Source of the DNA: Ramlibacter sp.
Lineage (GTDB): Bacteria > Pseudomonadota > Gammaproteobacteria > Burkholderiales > Burkholderiaceae_C
DNA length: 33,322 bases
Assembly: GCA_013815685.1 (NCBI GenBank)
Contig: JACDFR010000044.1
Location: forward strand, 1-33,322
Reading direction: 5' to 3'
Made by a program: the position numbers and the translations under genes. Under the pieces are notes generated by a model that was not told the DNA's origin, searched no databases, and saw only the letters and a list, made by a program, of their open reading frames with translations. Below are positions 1 through 5,823 of this stretch, one piece after another (the first letter of the stretch is position 1; each line of letters starts with the position of its first letter).

Positions 1-147
1 GACATGCTGGGCGGCAACGGCATCAGCGACGAATTCGGGGTGGCCCGGCACCTGGTGAACCTCGAAGTGGTGAACACCTACGAGGGCACGCACGATGTGC
101 ATGCGCTGATCCTGGGGCGGGCGATGACGGGGATTGCGGCGTTTTAA
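1..147 (+). CDS. gcdH: Glutaryl-CoA dehydrogenase, C-terminal end (partial)
   Basis: The last 48 codons of an acyl-CoA dehydrogenase family flavoprotein; the 5' part lies outside the window. The fragment carries the GGNGISDEF and [16 protein letters not shown] motifs of the C-terminal helical domain, and the wording is that of glutaryl-CoA dehydrogenase. That enzyme oxidatively decarboxylates glutaryl-CoA to crotonyl-CoA in lysine and tryptophan breakdown, passing electrons to ETF. The stop is TAA at 145-147. It marks the left edge of the core genome: everything up to about 10.4 kb differs in gene orientation, gene size and base composition. The family is certain; the exact substrate is inferred from the C-terminal wording only. 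Confidence 0.85.
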   Translation, partial: DMLGGNGISDEFGVARHLVNLEVVNTYEGTHDVHALILGRAMTGIAAF

Positions 148-402
148 GCGGCCAGTACCGTTGGCGCTTCGCTTGAGCGGAATACGAAGGGACTTTCCAC
201 TTTCTGGTAACGGCATTGAGTGCCAAGATTGATGTGTTGAAGTCAATCTGGGCCGCACTGAGAACTCGGTGCAACAAGGCCGTCTGTAGATGCAGTCTGC
301 TCCTCGCTTGATCATCGCGTTGGCTCATGCGCCGTCAGGAATACCGCTTGTCAAGAGAAACCAAATGCGATGCCGCTGACTATTGGGAAGTCCCTGTAAA
401 GG
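148..402. other. Gene-free gap; possible degenerate attC of the first cassette
   Basis: No convincing gene. GGGACTTTCC at 189-198 is a 9/10 reverse complement of GGGAAGTCCC at 385-394, which lies next to the GTTAGGC core at 403-409. This is the arm order expected of a long attC-like site for the minus-strand cassette on its right, but the outer core near 173-180 is not recognisable. The roughly 225 bp length is large for an attC, so the call is weak. Confidence 0.3.
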
Positions 403-403
403 G

Positions 404-862
404 TTAGGCGTCTGCTTCATGTGCACGAGCATCGACCTCGTACGGAGCGTTGGTGTAGCCGTACTGGACGATTTGCTGCAGATACCCTGGCAGGTATGCT
501 GCGATTGAGCCCGCCTGCTCGTATTGTTGAACGTGACGACATTCGTGCGATAGCAGGCGCGCCGAGTTGTGGCCGTTGCAGATGTAGATGCCATAGCCGA
601 GAGTTAGGCCGATCATATTCGGGCCGAGCAGTCCAGTCTGAATTGCTGCTTCTCGAAGCATTGGATCGATTGGCAATGGCAGTCGGCTTACAAACGATAT
701 GCGGATTCGTTCTGGTTGAGCTACGCCAACTTGCCGGGCCAGCGCGAGACCGTGCCCTGAGAGCGCCTCACCGAACGTGGCTATTTCCGCGGCGCGCTGC
801 TCTGCCCATGCAATCGCCCTTGGCGTGAGAATCGGAAGTGCCGCAGCAAGATCGAAGGTCAT
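404..862 (-). CDS. Small HExxH (zincin-like) cassette protein
   Basis: A 152-residue protein with no signal peptide or membrane helix. Residues 106-110 read HECRH, a zinc-protease HExxH motif, followed by a glutamate-containing segment (YEVDAR, residues 141-146) that could supply a third zinc ligand as in gluzincins. An N-terminal helical half (1-75) precedes a Gly-rich hydrophobic stretch. The TAA stop is embedded in GCCTAAC, the R'' core of an integron attC site, and a GTTAGTC core lies about 35 bp upstream of the ATG, so the gene is packaged like a cassette. Function is unknown: it may be a peptidase, possibly acting on a partner protein, or a degenerate metal-binding protein. Motif and cassette context are seen; activity is inference. 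Confidence 0.6.
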   Translation of the reverse strand: MTFDLAAALPILTPRAIAWAEQRAAEIATFGEALSGHGLALARQVGVAQPERIRISFVSRLPLPIDPMLREAAIQTGLLGPNMIGLTLGYGIYICNGHNSARLLSHECRHVQQYEQAGSIAAYLPGYLQQIVQYGYTNAPYEVDARAHEADA

Positions 863-1308
863 CGGTAACCTTTCGTGGACGTGCGTTTAAGACGACTAAC
901 GAATGAAAGGGACTTCCCCGTCCCGAACAGCCGCAGTGGTCCGTGAGGGTTGCGGCGACCGGCAACGAAGTGCCACGATGGGAAGTGCGAAGGTCTCATC
1001 AACTCGTTCGAAAGGGGAAGTCCATGGCTATTGTCACTGTCGGAATCGTTGAGGCCCCCGCGCGCGTCTTTCATCAGGGTCCGCAGCATTCAAGCGCTGC
1101 ATCAATGACCGTTTGTAGTTTCGCTGTCCAATCCTTTGCCAGACAGTCAGCGCGATCCGAGTTCATCGAGTGACATGCGTGTATCTCGACCCGCTCCCGC
1201 GGGATGGAGAGACTTTGCTTGACAGATGGGGAAGCCCTTGTAGTAGAAGTGACCGGCGGCAATAGGCGGGCGAACGTCCGCCGCGAGAACGTCCGTGTCG
1301 ACTGCCGT
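863..1308. other. Gap without a convincing gene; contains attC-like arms
   Basis: No open frame here has convincing coding character. GACTAAC at 894-900 (GTTAGTC on the minus strand) is an attC-type core. GGACTTCCCC at 910-919 is the exact reverse complement of GGGGAAGTCC at 1014-1023, giving paired arms of an attC-like hairpin about 140 bp long. Its outer core near 1030 is poor. The stretch may be a cassette lacking a gene, or a decayed one. Confidence 0.35.
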
Positions 1309-1315
1309 GTTAGGC
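1239..1315 (-). repeat. attC-like site of the TIR/deoxyribosyltransferase-like cassette
   Basis: On the minus strand the site begins with the R'' core GCCTAAC (1315-1309), which contains the stop codon of the gene to its right. It runs through GC-rich inverted segments (GGACGTTC / GCGGACGTTCGC region) to a GCCGGTCACTTC segment resembling the L' arm of the 4238-4327 site. The expected outer R' core near 1239-1245 is degenerate. Medium to low confidence. Confidence 0.4.
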
Positions 1316-2104
1316 ATCGCTGTCCCCGCCCTCGGCCTTTCGATTCGTCATGCTTTCGAGTCGCCGCGCGAGTTTGCCCTTTAGGTCTCGCAGATTGGCA
1401 TACTCTGGACAGTTGTAGCCCGCGAGATCAAAGTGTAGGCCCGTGCCGGCCTTTCGATAGAGTAGAACTCGACGGCCAAGTGCATGCGCAAAGCCTACCT
1501 CATAGTAGACGTTCGGACGAGCACCGGTTAAGTCCGCGAATAGAAACTCGCTCGTCCTGAGCTCATTGAGAACTCGCTGCGTGATTTGACCATCGTGTTC
1601 TATGTCGTCAGCTCTGACTGCATTGACACCGAACCTGCGGAAGGTGTCTTTGACTGCGTCGGAAATGTCTGTGAGCTCTGGGTGTGCCGAATCCATCCAC
1701 ATCATTACAAACGCGGTGCCTGGGCGGTAGCGAGGCGCGTCAATACTGCTGGCAGGCGCGGCAGGCCCCGGGGGCGAAAGATCCGCCGATGCTTCGACGA
1801 AGGTCAAGATTCTTAGGATGGTGGAGGTGTTGTCGTAGAAGACGACATCAGCCTCCAGTGGAGGGAGCGTCTCGTCGTCGCTCTGCGTTGCGGGACGCAC
1901 CCCGAGAACGCGATCCTCGTCGTTTAGGACCTCAATCTCTTCAAACCGGTATCGGCGTAGCTGCAGCGACGCACGCATGGCCTTTGTAGCGTGCCTTAAG
2001 TCCGCCAGATCCGCGCCACCGACCAGCGGCGCGGCTCGCATGGCTTCTGCGACTTGCGCGCTGTATCTGACCACCCGTAGCGCAATTCCCCGCGCGACTT
2101 GCAT
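1310..2104 (-). CDS. Nucleoside 2-deoxyribosyltransferase/TIR-like domain protein
   Basis: 264 residues. The C-terminal half (about 130-216) has the hallmark layout of the nucleoside deoxyribosyltransferase-like/TIR-like fold: a hydrophobic first strand (FVMMWMD, 132-138), an EHDGQI segment at 169-174, then ADLTGARPNVYYEVGFAHAL (190-209), in which Asp191, Asn198 and Glu202 are likely active-site positions. This segment is typical of proteins that sense or cleave nucleotides such as NAD+ or dNMPs, several of which act in phage defence. The N-terminal 125 residues are unrecognised and could be a sensor region. The stop (TAA in GCCTAAC) lies inside an attC core, so this is a cassette gene. Fold assignment is by motif; a defence role is inference. 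Confidence 0.6.
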   Translation of the reverse strand: MQVARGIALRVVRYSAQVAEAMRAAPLVGGADLADLRHATKAMRASLQLRRYRFEEIEVLNDEDRVLGVRPATQSDDETLPPLEADVVFYDNTSTILRILTFVEASADLSPPGPAAPASSIDAPRYRPGTAFVMMWMDSAHPELTDISDAVKDTFRRFGVNAVRADDIEHDGQITQRVLNELRTSEFLFADLTGARPNVYYEVGFAHALGRRVLLYRKAGTGLHFDLAGYNCPEYANLRDLKGKLARRLESMTNRKAEGGDSDA

Positions 2105-2159
2105 GGAATCTTCCGATGCCTGCTGCCAGTAATGATCGGGCGACAGTCGTGGGCGCCAA

Positions 2160-2450
2160 GAGTTGCTAGATTCTTCCTTAACGTATCTGGCCGGTCACGG
2201 CCACACGGTGCGCCTAATGGCGCCCAAGTTCGTCGTGCCCTACCGCCTCTGCGGCAAGGCCGGCAAGAACGACGCGGCCGATGCCGCCCGCCATCTGCGA
2301 GGCGGTCAGTCGCCCCAACATGCGCTTCGTGCCGGCCAAGAGCGTGCAGCAGCAAAGCGAGCTGCTGGTGCACCGGGCCCGCCAGGGGTTCGAGGCACAG
2401 CGCACCGCCATCCTCAACCGCATTCGCGGCCTGCTGTTGGCGATGACCGG
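2160..2450 (+). pseudogene. IS110-family transposase fragment (frameshifted)
   Basis: Two adjoining plus-strand frames together read as an internal piece of an IS110-family (IS116/IS902-type) transposase. From about 2175 one frame gives HTVRLMAPKFVVPYRL and GKAGKNDAADA. From about 2285 the next frame continues with AICEAVSRPNMRFVPAKS, QQSELLVHRARQGF and NRIRGLL. Both the N-terminal catalytic start and the C-terminal domain are missing, and a frameshift falls near 2280-2290. The fragment ends at about 2445, directly against attC-like sequence. It is a dead remnant of an element that landed between two cassettes. Confidence 0.8.
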
Positions 2451-2515
2451 CGCGCAACAACTGCCGCGAAGCGGCCTTCTGATGTTGCGCGTCCGTGTCG
2501 ATCAACATGTTATCC
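2441..2515 (-). repeat. Truncated attC site of the HigBA-like cassette
   Basis: The minus-strand R'' core GGATAAC (2515-2509) lies just after the antitoxin stop codon. GCGCAACA at 2452-2459 pairs exactly with TGTTGCGC at 2483-2490 to form the central stem. The outer arm (CGATGACCGGCGC on plus) resembles the L' arm of the 4238-4327 site, but the expected R' core beyond it is replaced by IS110-like sequence. The site therefore appears cut by the IS fragment. Confidence 0.55.
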
Positions 2516-2516
2516 C

Positions 2517-2798
2517 TCATAGATGCATGCCTCGCAGCACCTTCGGATGTTTTGCGGCGACCTTTAGGAGCATTCGCGCTGCTCCGGTTGGCTCGCGTCG
2601 GCCTTGTTCCCAGTCTTGCAACGTCCGCGAAGAAACCCCCAGCAATTCCGCGAACTCCTCCTGTGACATTCCGATGCTCGCTCTGGCTTCGGCGGCCGCC
2701 GTGAGCTTGACCTTGGTCACCCGCGCAGCCTGGCCTCGGCGCATCTGCTTCACAGACTCCAGCAGGTCCTTTTGAAACTTCTCGACTTCAGAGGGCAT
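2517..2798 (-). CDS. HigA/XRE-family antitoxin
   Basis: A 93-residue protein with a C-terminal helix-turn-helix: GMSQEEFAELLGVSSRTLQDWEQGRR is a textbook XRE/Cro-type DNA-binding segment at about residues 42-68. The charged, helical N-terminus may contact the toxin. The ATG at 2798 is preferred over an upstream TTG because AAGGAG sits 6 nt before it. The gene overlaps the 3' end of the toxin gene by 11 bp, so the pair is translationally coupled with the toxin first, as in higBA-type systems. It should neutralise the RelE-like partner and repress the operon through the palindrome at 3111-3127. The stop is adjacent to an attC core, consistent with a cassette-borne toxin-antitoxin pair. Confidence 0.8.
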   Translation of the reverse strand: MPSEVEKFQKDLLESVKQMRRGQAARVTKVKLTAAAEARASIGMSQEEFAELLGVSSRTLQDWEQGRREPTGAARMLLKVAAKHPKVLRGMHL

Positions 2799-3102
2799 CT
2801 TCAACTCCTTGCCTCAACTGGGCCAAGAAAGACGTGGGAAGAGCGTCGAACTTGGCTTTGGTGTAAACGATCAACAACCATACAACTTCATTGGAGGCCA
2901 CGAAGTAGACGATACGGGCTCCGCCGCGCTTTCCGGTTCCGGACCGCGTCCATCGCACTTTCCGACAGCCCCCGCTGCCTCGGATCACCGCACCCGCCTC
3001 GGGATTCGCCGCGATGAATGTGATGAACTCCTGGCGCTCCACCTCGGACCAGATCTCCGACGCATAGCGGATGAAGATCGGCGTCTCGGCAACAGTGCGC
3101 AT
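2788..3102 (-). CDS. RelE/HigB-like toxin
   Basis: 104 residues resembling the RelE-like toxin family (HigB/PF06296 type): an N-terminal helix (ASEIWSEVERQEFITFIAANPE), then GSGGCRKVRWTRSGTGKRGGARIVYFV, then WLLIVYTKAKFDAL. The strand-rich Arg/Lys core is the usual ribosome-dependent mRNA-cleavage platform. It is the first gene of a two-gene operon; its TGA overlaps the antitoxin start. A 17-bp palindrome ends 8 nt before the ATG and is the probable autoregulatory operator. It lies between two attC-like sites, which marks it as integron cassette cargo. Family assignment is strong; ribosome dependence is inferred from the family. Confidence 0.8.
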   Translation of the reverse strand: MRTVAETPIFIRYASEIWSEVERQEFITFIAANPEAGAVIRGSGGCRKVRWTRSGTGKRGGARIVYFVASNEVVWLLIVYTKAKFDALPTSFLAQLRQGVEDAL

Positions 3103-3110
3103 ACCGAATT

Positions 3111-3127
3111 CTACGGCAATGCCGTAG
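3111..3127. promoter_or_regulatory. Palindromic operator of the HigBA-like operon
   Basis: CTACGGCA-A-TGCCGTAG is a perfect 8-bp inverted repeat with a 1-nt centre, ending 8 nt upstream of the toxin start codon on the minus strand. The position and symmetry fit a binding site for the HTH antitoxin encoded by the same operon. Confidence 0.6.
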
Positions 3128-3162
3128 CCTCAGCAAGCGCGCCAGCTGAGCGTCACAGATGG

Positions 3163-3223
3163 GACTAACCGTTCAACTTAAGCGGACCGCCCAAGGTGGG
3201 TCCGCTTGGAGGAAGGGTTAGGC
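3163..3223 (-). repeat. attC site (61 bp)
   Basis: On the minus strand: R'' core GCCTAAC (3223-3217), a stem arm AAGCGGACC, a short centre, its partner GGTCCGCTT, and R' core GTTAGTC (3169-3163). Length, core sequences and arm pairing match a classical 59-base element. It separates the HigBA-like cassette from the decayed cassette to its right. Confidence 0.8.
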
Positions 3224-3405
3224 CTTGTTTCCACTTCTTCGTGACCTTCTCGGTAACGGGCCGTGCAGTGGTTGCGTCTTCGATCCAAACGCTCGGCCCT
3301 TCCTTCTTGAGTTCACCCTTGACGACGTACTTGCCGTTTGCCACCGGAGAGAAGTCAACAGTTCCTTCAACTGAGAAAAAGGCGCCTGCTGCCTGGCTGA
3401 GGCGC
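3165..3405 (-). pseudogene. 3' remnant of an unrecognised cassette gene
   Basis: One minus-strand frame is protein-like: VDFSPVANGKYVVKGELK, then EGPSVWIEDATTARPVTEK and VTKKWKQGL, running into the attC and ending at a TAG inside its R' core. Upstream, at about 3405, this frame meets an IS1182-like transposase fragment in a different frame, so the 5' half of the gene is lost. The YVVKGELKKEG...VTEK pattern resembles WVVTGNAKVEG...VVEK in the fragment at 10220-10372, suggesting two related cassette genes. Family and function are unknown. Confidence 0.45.
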
Positions 3406-3583
3406 TGGCGCCGGTCTGGTCGTTGCGAAACCGCTCGTCCAGCGCCGACAGGCCCTGTTCTTTATCGACCAGGTGGTCCAGGGCAAACTCGAAGGTGCCA
3501 GGCTGGATCTGCTCGGAAAGAACGACCGGCCACAACAGAGGGCTGCGATCAACAGGTTTGCAGCGGGGCATGCAATGAGGCAT
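3405..3583 (-). pseudogene. IS1182-like transposase N-terminal fragment
   Basis: The first ~58 codons read PVVLSEQIQPGTFEFALDHL, then VDKEQGLSALDERFRNDQTGA, the start of IS1182-type DDE transposases (usual wording QILPGTFE...LID...FDARYRND.TGAPAYDP). The match stops right after TGA, where the sequence switches to the decayed cassette gene in another frame. Most of the roughly 450-residue enzyme is absent, as are recognisable inverted repeats. It is a non-functional IS scrap. Confidence 0.7.
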
Positions 3584-3627
3584 GCAAGGCCAATGCCTGA
3601 ATGACAGATCAGGAGAGTTTTTTTACA

Positions 3628-3686
3628 GCCTCAACGTCGGAGTTCAGCGGACGCCGCAGGCGGTCCGATGGAACGACCTGTTATAC
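3628..3686 (-). repeat. attC site (59 bp) of the BrnTA cassette
   Basis: Minus strand: R'' GTATAAC (3686-3680, overlapping the brnA stop), the segment AGGTCGTTCCATCGGACCGC, centre CTGCGGC, then GTCCGCTGAACTCCGAC and R' GTTGAGG(C). This is the classical 59-base-element layout, including TCGTTC near the left and AACTC near the right end. Confidence 0.8.
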
Positions 3687-3929
3687 CGATGCATCGCGAA
3701 AGGCCCGCAAGACTGTATTGATGCGCGTCTGATACCCGGGACCCTGCGACTTAAACCACTCGAGAACGTCTTGGTCAATGCGTAAAGAGATAGACGCCTT
3801 AGACGGAAGAGGCTGCAAACCGCGCCGGACCACCCCACGGACAATGTGTTTGATGTCCGCTTCAGGATGCTCGGACGAGGCGACGGGTTTGTCCGTCTTC
3901 AGGCGGGCCCAATCAGTTTTTGACTTCAT
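3681..3929 (-). CDS. brnA: BrnA antitoxin
   Basis: About 82 residues from MKSKTDWARL to RAFRDASV. The C-terminal half (ISLRIDQDVLEWFKSQGPGY followed by QTRINTVLRAF) is the ribbon-helix-helix DNA-binding domain of BrnA antitoxins, which neutralise BrnT and repress the operon. The start at 3929 overlaps the end of brnT in another frame, giving translational coupling. Longer in-frame starts exist at 3995 and 3989 but add a low-complexity Ser/Lys stretch and would overlap brnT further; no start has a strong ribosome site. The TAA stop lies within the R'' core of the attC at 3628-3686, so the pair is a complete cassette. Confidence 0.85.
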   Translation of the reverse strand: MKSKTDWARLKTDKPVASSEHPEADIKHIVRGVVRRGLQPLPSKASISLRIDQDVLEWFKSQGPGYQTRINTVLRAFRDASV

Positions 3930-4188
3930 CGAAGTAGATTTGCGCTTCGCGCTTTGTGGCTTTGCGGAACGAGATGATGCGGATTTCATGGTCACTCTCC
4001 GTGTGGACTACCGAGACGGGAATGCCGGCAAGCAAGCCAAGTGTGACGAAGCGCTGCTCGCCGTAGGAGAACCTGTCGTCTTCGAAGGTGAACGTGGCCC
4101 CTTCAAATACAAGGGCCGCGTCAACGAAGTCCAGCCCGTGTGCATTGACGTTCGCAGCGCGCTTCGCCTCTGACCAAGTGAACTCCAT
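3913..4188 (-). CDS. brnT: BrnT ribonuclease toxin
   Basis: 91 residues, a normal BrnT length. Family features: N-terminal FTWSEAKRAANVNAHGLDFVDAAL (the W..K...N...HG.DF pattern), a central strand region GEQRFVTLGLL, and C-terminal IRIISFRKATKREAQIYFDE, which is diagnostic (RIIS.RKAT..E...Y). BrnT is a RelE-fold RNase that halts translation, countered by BrnA. It is the first gene of the operon, preceded by a 12-bp palindrome that ends 6 nt before the ATG. The upstream GTTATAC core at 4238-4244 marks the 5' edge of the cassette. Confidence 0.9.
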   Translation of the reverse strand: MEFTWSEAKRAANVNAHGLDFVDAALVFEGATFTFEDDRFSYGEQRFVTLGLLAGIPVSVVHTESDHEIRIISFRKATKREAQIYFDEVKN

Positions 4189-4194
4189 ACGCTA

Positions 4195-4206
4195 GTGTAT
4201 ATACAC
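4195..4206. promoter_or_regulatory. brnTA operator/promoter palindrome
   Basis: GTGTATATACAC is a perfect 12-bp palindrome six bases upstream of the brnT start codon. BrnTA operons are autorepressed by the BrnTA complex at such inverted repeats next to the promoter; the AT-rich core could also contribute to a -10 region. Confidence 0.6.
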
Positions 4207-4237
4207 GGCGTATGTACGTCAAGAACCTCACCCAGCG

Positions 4238-4327
4238 GTATAACGTCGGACTTGACCGGCGCACAAGATTGGAGTGCGCGACGCGCACGGACGCCCTTGT
4301 GCGTCCGCGTCGAAGGACTTGTTCGAC
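4238..4327 (-). repeat. attC site (90 bp) of the HicBA cassette
   Basis: Minus strand: R'' GTCGAAC (4327-4321), starting one base after the hicA stop codon, then a GC-rich interrupted palindrome (CGGACGC / GCGTCCG centre), the arm GCCGGTCAAGTCCGAC, and R' GTTATAC (4244-4238). Longer than the others but with the same terminal layout. Confidence 0.7.
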
Positions 4328-4328
4328 C

Positions 4329-4549
4329 TCACTGTTTTAACGCCGCGATGAACTCTTCGGGCGCCACGTCGGCCTGGCGGAGAAGGCCAGCCAGCGTGCC
4401 GACCTTCAACTCCGCATGCATGGGCACAACACAACCCTTGGACTCACGCCGCAAGATGACGTGACTGCCACTTTGACGGAGCTTGACGAACTCCACCGCT
4501 CCAGAGCTCGCTGCGCCTCGGCGCCCGAGATCCGAGGTAGCTTAGGCAT
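4329..4549 (-). pseudogene. hicA: hicA toxin gene with a one-base frameshift
   Basis: Starts MPKLPRISGAEAQRALER in one frame and continues VEFVKLRQSGSHVILRRESK, GCVVPMHAELKVGTLAGLLR and EEFIAALKQ in the next. Together these match a full HicA (dsRBD-like mRNA interferase; the catalytic His is in GSHV). One base is missing at about 4490-4500 (GAGCGGTGGAG; one more base would restore the frame), so the toxin is probably inactive, or the reading contains a single-base error. Its ATG lies within the hicB stop region (8-bp overlap). The stop is adjacent to the attC at 4238-4327, making hicBA a cassette. Confidence 0.85.
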
Positions 4550-4754
4550 GTCCGGGAGTGGGAACAGTAAAGACCGTCACGACGGGGTGCCCGCCTACGG
4601 GCAAGGGAAACTCCGACAGGTACAGCACGGTGGCTTCGCGCAGGTTGGCAACCGCTTCTTCCACCGTTTCGCCTTGGGTGGTGGTTCCGGTCTCCGGATT
4701 GAGCGCGACAAAACCGCCTTCTTCGGCGGGAGTAAGCACAGCGGTCAGTTCCAT
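4542..4754 (-). CDS. hicB: HicB antitoxin
   Basis: 70 residues from MELTAVLTPAEEGGFVALNP. Short HicB-type proteins carry this partial RNase-H-like fold: an EGGFVA..PE strand, a Gly/Thr turn and the ETVEEAVANLREATVLYLSE helix. There is no C-terminal HTH/RHH domain, as in many short HicB proteins. The ATG at 4754 is chosen because GGAG lies 8 nt upstream; a longer frame to 4817 runs into the truncated FAD gene and is not family-like. The order hicB then hicA is reversed relative to E. coli hicAB. It should bind and neutralise HicA; with hicA frameshifted it may be an orphan. Confidence 0.85.
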   Translation of the reverse strand: MELTAVLTPAEEGGFVALNPETGTTTQGETVEEAVANLREATVLYLSEFPLPVGGHPVVTVFTVPTPGHA

Positions 4755-4776
4755 GAGTTTCGCTCCATTCCGCAGA

Positions 4777-4896
4777 TTATCGCTCCGCGCCGCGAGTTGG
4801 GTATCGTTCTCGGGCAATCAGCGCGGCGGCCAGCGAGCCGGCCGGACCTCCACCGATTACCGCCACTTTGGTAGGACTAGGGATTTGCATTGTCAT
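4777..4896 (-). pseudogene. FAD-dependent oxidoreductase/halogenase-like gene, 5' stub
   Basis: Only about 30 family-like codons remain: MTMQIPSPTKVAVIGGGPAG followed by SLAAALIARE. The GGGPAGS Rossmann motif is the FAD-binding start of flavin monooxygenases, flavin-dependent halogenases and geranylgeranyl reductase-like enzymes. AAGGAG lies 8 nt before the ATG at 4896, and the gene directly follows the diiron oxygenase, so it was the last gene of the biosynthetic operon. After about 4805 the sequence diverges into the 5' flank of the HicBA cassette and the frame stops at 4777. The rest (usually 350-500 residues) is deleted, so this step of the pathway is lost here. Confidence 0.7.
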
Positions 4897-4926
4897 TTGT
4901 CAGACTCCTTGCCTATCGGAGCATGT

Positions 4927-5823
4927 CTAAATAAAGTCCGCATTCTCCAGAATGCCCTGTTTGACGAAGAAGCCGGCCGTGCGTTCGAACCACTGCTGGT
5001 GGAACTGCCGCCGCGTCGGGTCGTTGCGCAGATGGTTGCGCAGGGCTGTGGCATTGGGCAGGCCGCTGACCGCGGCCAGTCCCGCGTCCTGATAGACGGC
5101 GGGGTTATACATCAGGCCGATGAAGTAGACGAAGATTCGTTGCACCTGCAGACGCACACGCGGCGCGGCCTGCTCGCTCTCGTCCTGTGCCAGCAATTGC
5201 GCATACAGGTACTTGACCACTTCGCGCCCGAAGGCGATGTGGCGTGACTCATCCACATGATGTTGGTGGTTAATCTCGCGCAGCAGGTCGGGCACCTTCG
5301 CATTGCGTCCGACCTTGTTGTTGTAGAAATCCACATACTCCTCGAAGATTAGCGTGCTCGCGAACATGTACAAGTCCTGCTCGACCGGATCGCCGGTCTT
5401 GACCGCCGGCATGGCAATCGACGGGTAGATCTTGCCTGTGTAATCCAGGCAGAACTTGGCGAAGAACCACATATGGAAGTTCTCCTCCGCCATGAAAAAA
5501 TGCAGGTACTCCGAAAACACCCGATAGCGCTTTTCATAGATCGAGCGCATGAGAAATTCCAACGCCCCCTTGATGCCGTGCACATTGAGGCTGAAGAAGT
5601 TGAGGCACTCCCAGTGGCTCAGCGCGATCATCTGCTCCTCGGTCAGCTCGGCGTGGAAGGTGGTGCCGTAGGTCGTGAGCAAATCCTCGTCGCACCATGG
5701 GCGGCTCCGGTCGATCTGCGCAGGCCAGTCGAAGCGCACGTAGGGGTCATACTGATGGCGTCGCGAAAGCTGAGACAGGCGCCCGAGCAACTCAGCGTTG
5801 AAGGCGTGGGCCAGCGCGCTCAT
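4927..5823 (-). CDS. AurF-like diiron oxygenase
   Basis: 298 residues, starting at the ATG overlapping the stop of the upstream ligase gene (ATGA). The sequence is helical and contains a full set of carboxylate/His ligands spaced as in the AurF family (p-aminobenzoate N-oxygenase, ferritin-like fold): Glu72 (HWECLNFF), Glu114 and His117 (EENFH), Glu161 (IFEEYVDFY), His188, Glu192 and His195 (HHVDESRH). Relatives oxidise amines to hydroxylamine or nitro groups, or hydroxylate carrier-bound substrates. Co-transcription with a carrier protein and an amino acid:carrier ligase suggests the substrate is an aminoacyl-carrier. Family is well supported; the reaction is inferred. Base composition is lower in GC than the core genes. 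Confidence 0.8.
   Translation of the reverse strand: MSALAHAFNAELLGRLSQLSRRHQYDPYVRFDWPAQIDRSRPWCDEDLLTTYGTTFHAELTEEQMIALSHWECLNFFSLNVHGIKGALEFLMRSIYEKRYRVFSEYLHFFMAEENFHMWFFAKFCLDYTGKIYPSIAMPAVKTGDPVEQDLYMFASTLIFEEYVDFYNNKVGRNAKVPDLLREINHQHHVDESRHIAFGREVVKYLYAQLLAQDESEQAAPRVRLQVQRIFVYFIGLMYNPAVYQDAGLAAVSGLPNATALRNHLRNDPTRRQFHQQWFERTAGFFVKQGILENADFI

Noticed and set aside
23..328. A minus-strand frame across the gcdH end
   Set aside because: Overlaps the conserved gcdH C-terminus and reads through attC-like sequence; no start signal and low-complexity ending.
1074..1262. A 62-codon minus-strand ORF between cassettes
   Set aside because: No ribosome site, no recognisable pattern, and it runs into attC-like sequence.
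2160..2450. The same IS as the remnant at 9705-9926
   Set aside because: The two fragments cover different parts of the transposase and share no sequence that can be compared, so identity cannot be claimed.
3218..3583. A single 121-codon gene on the minus strand ending in GCCTAAC
   Set aside because: The frame is a chance join of an IS1182-like N-terminus with out-of-frame cassette sequence; a different frame carries the protein-like text downstream of 3405.
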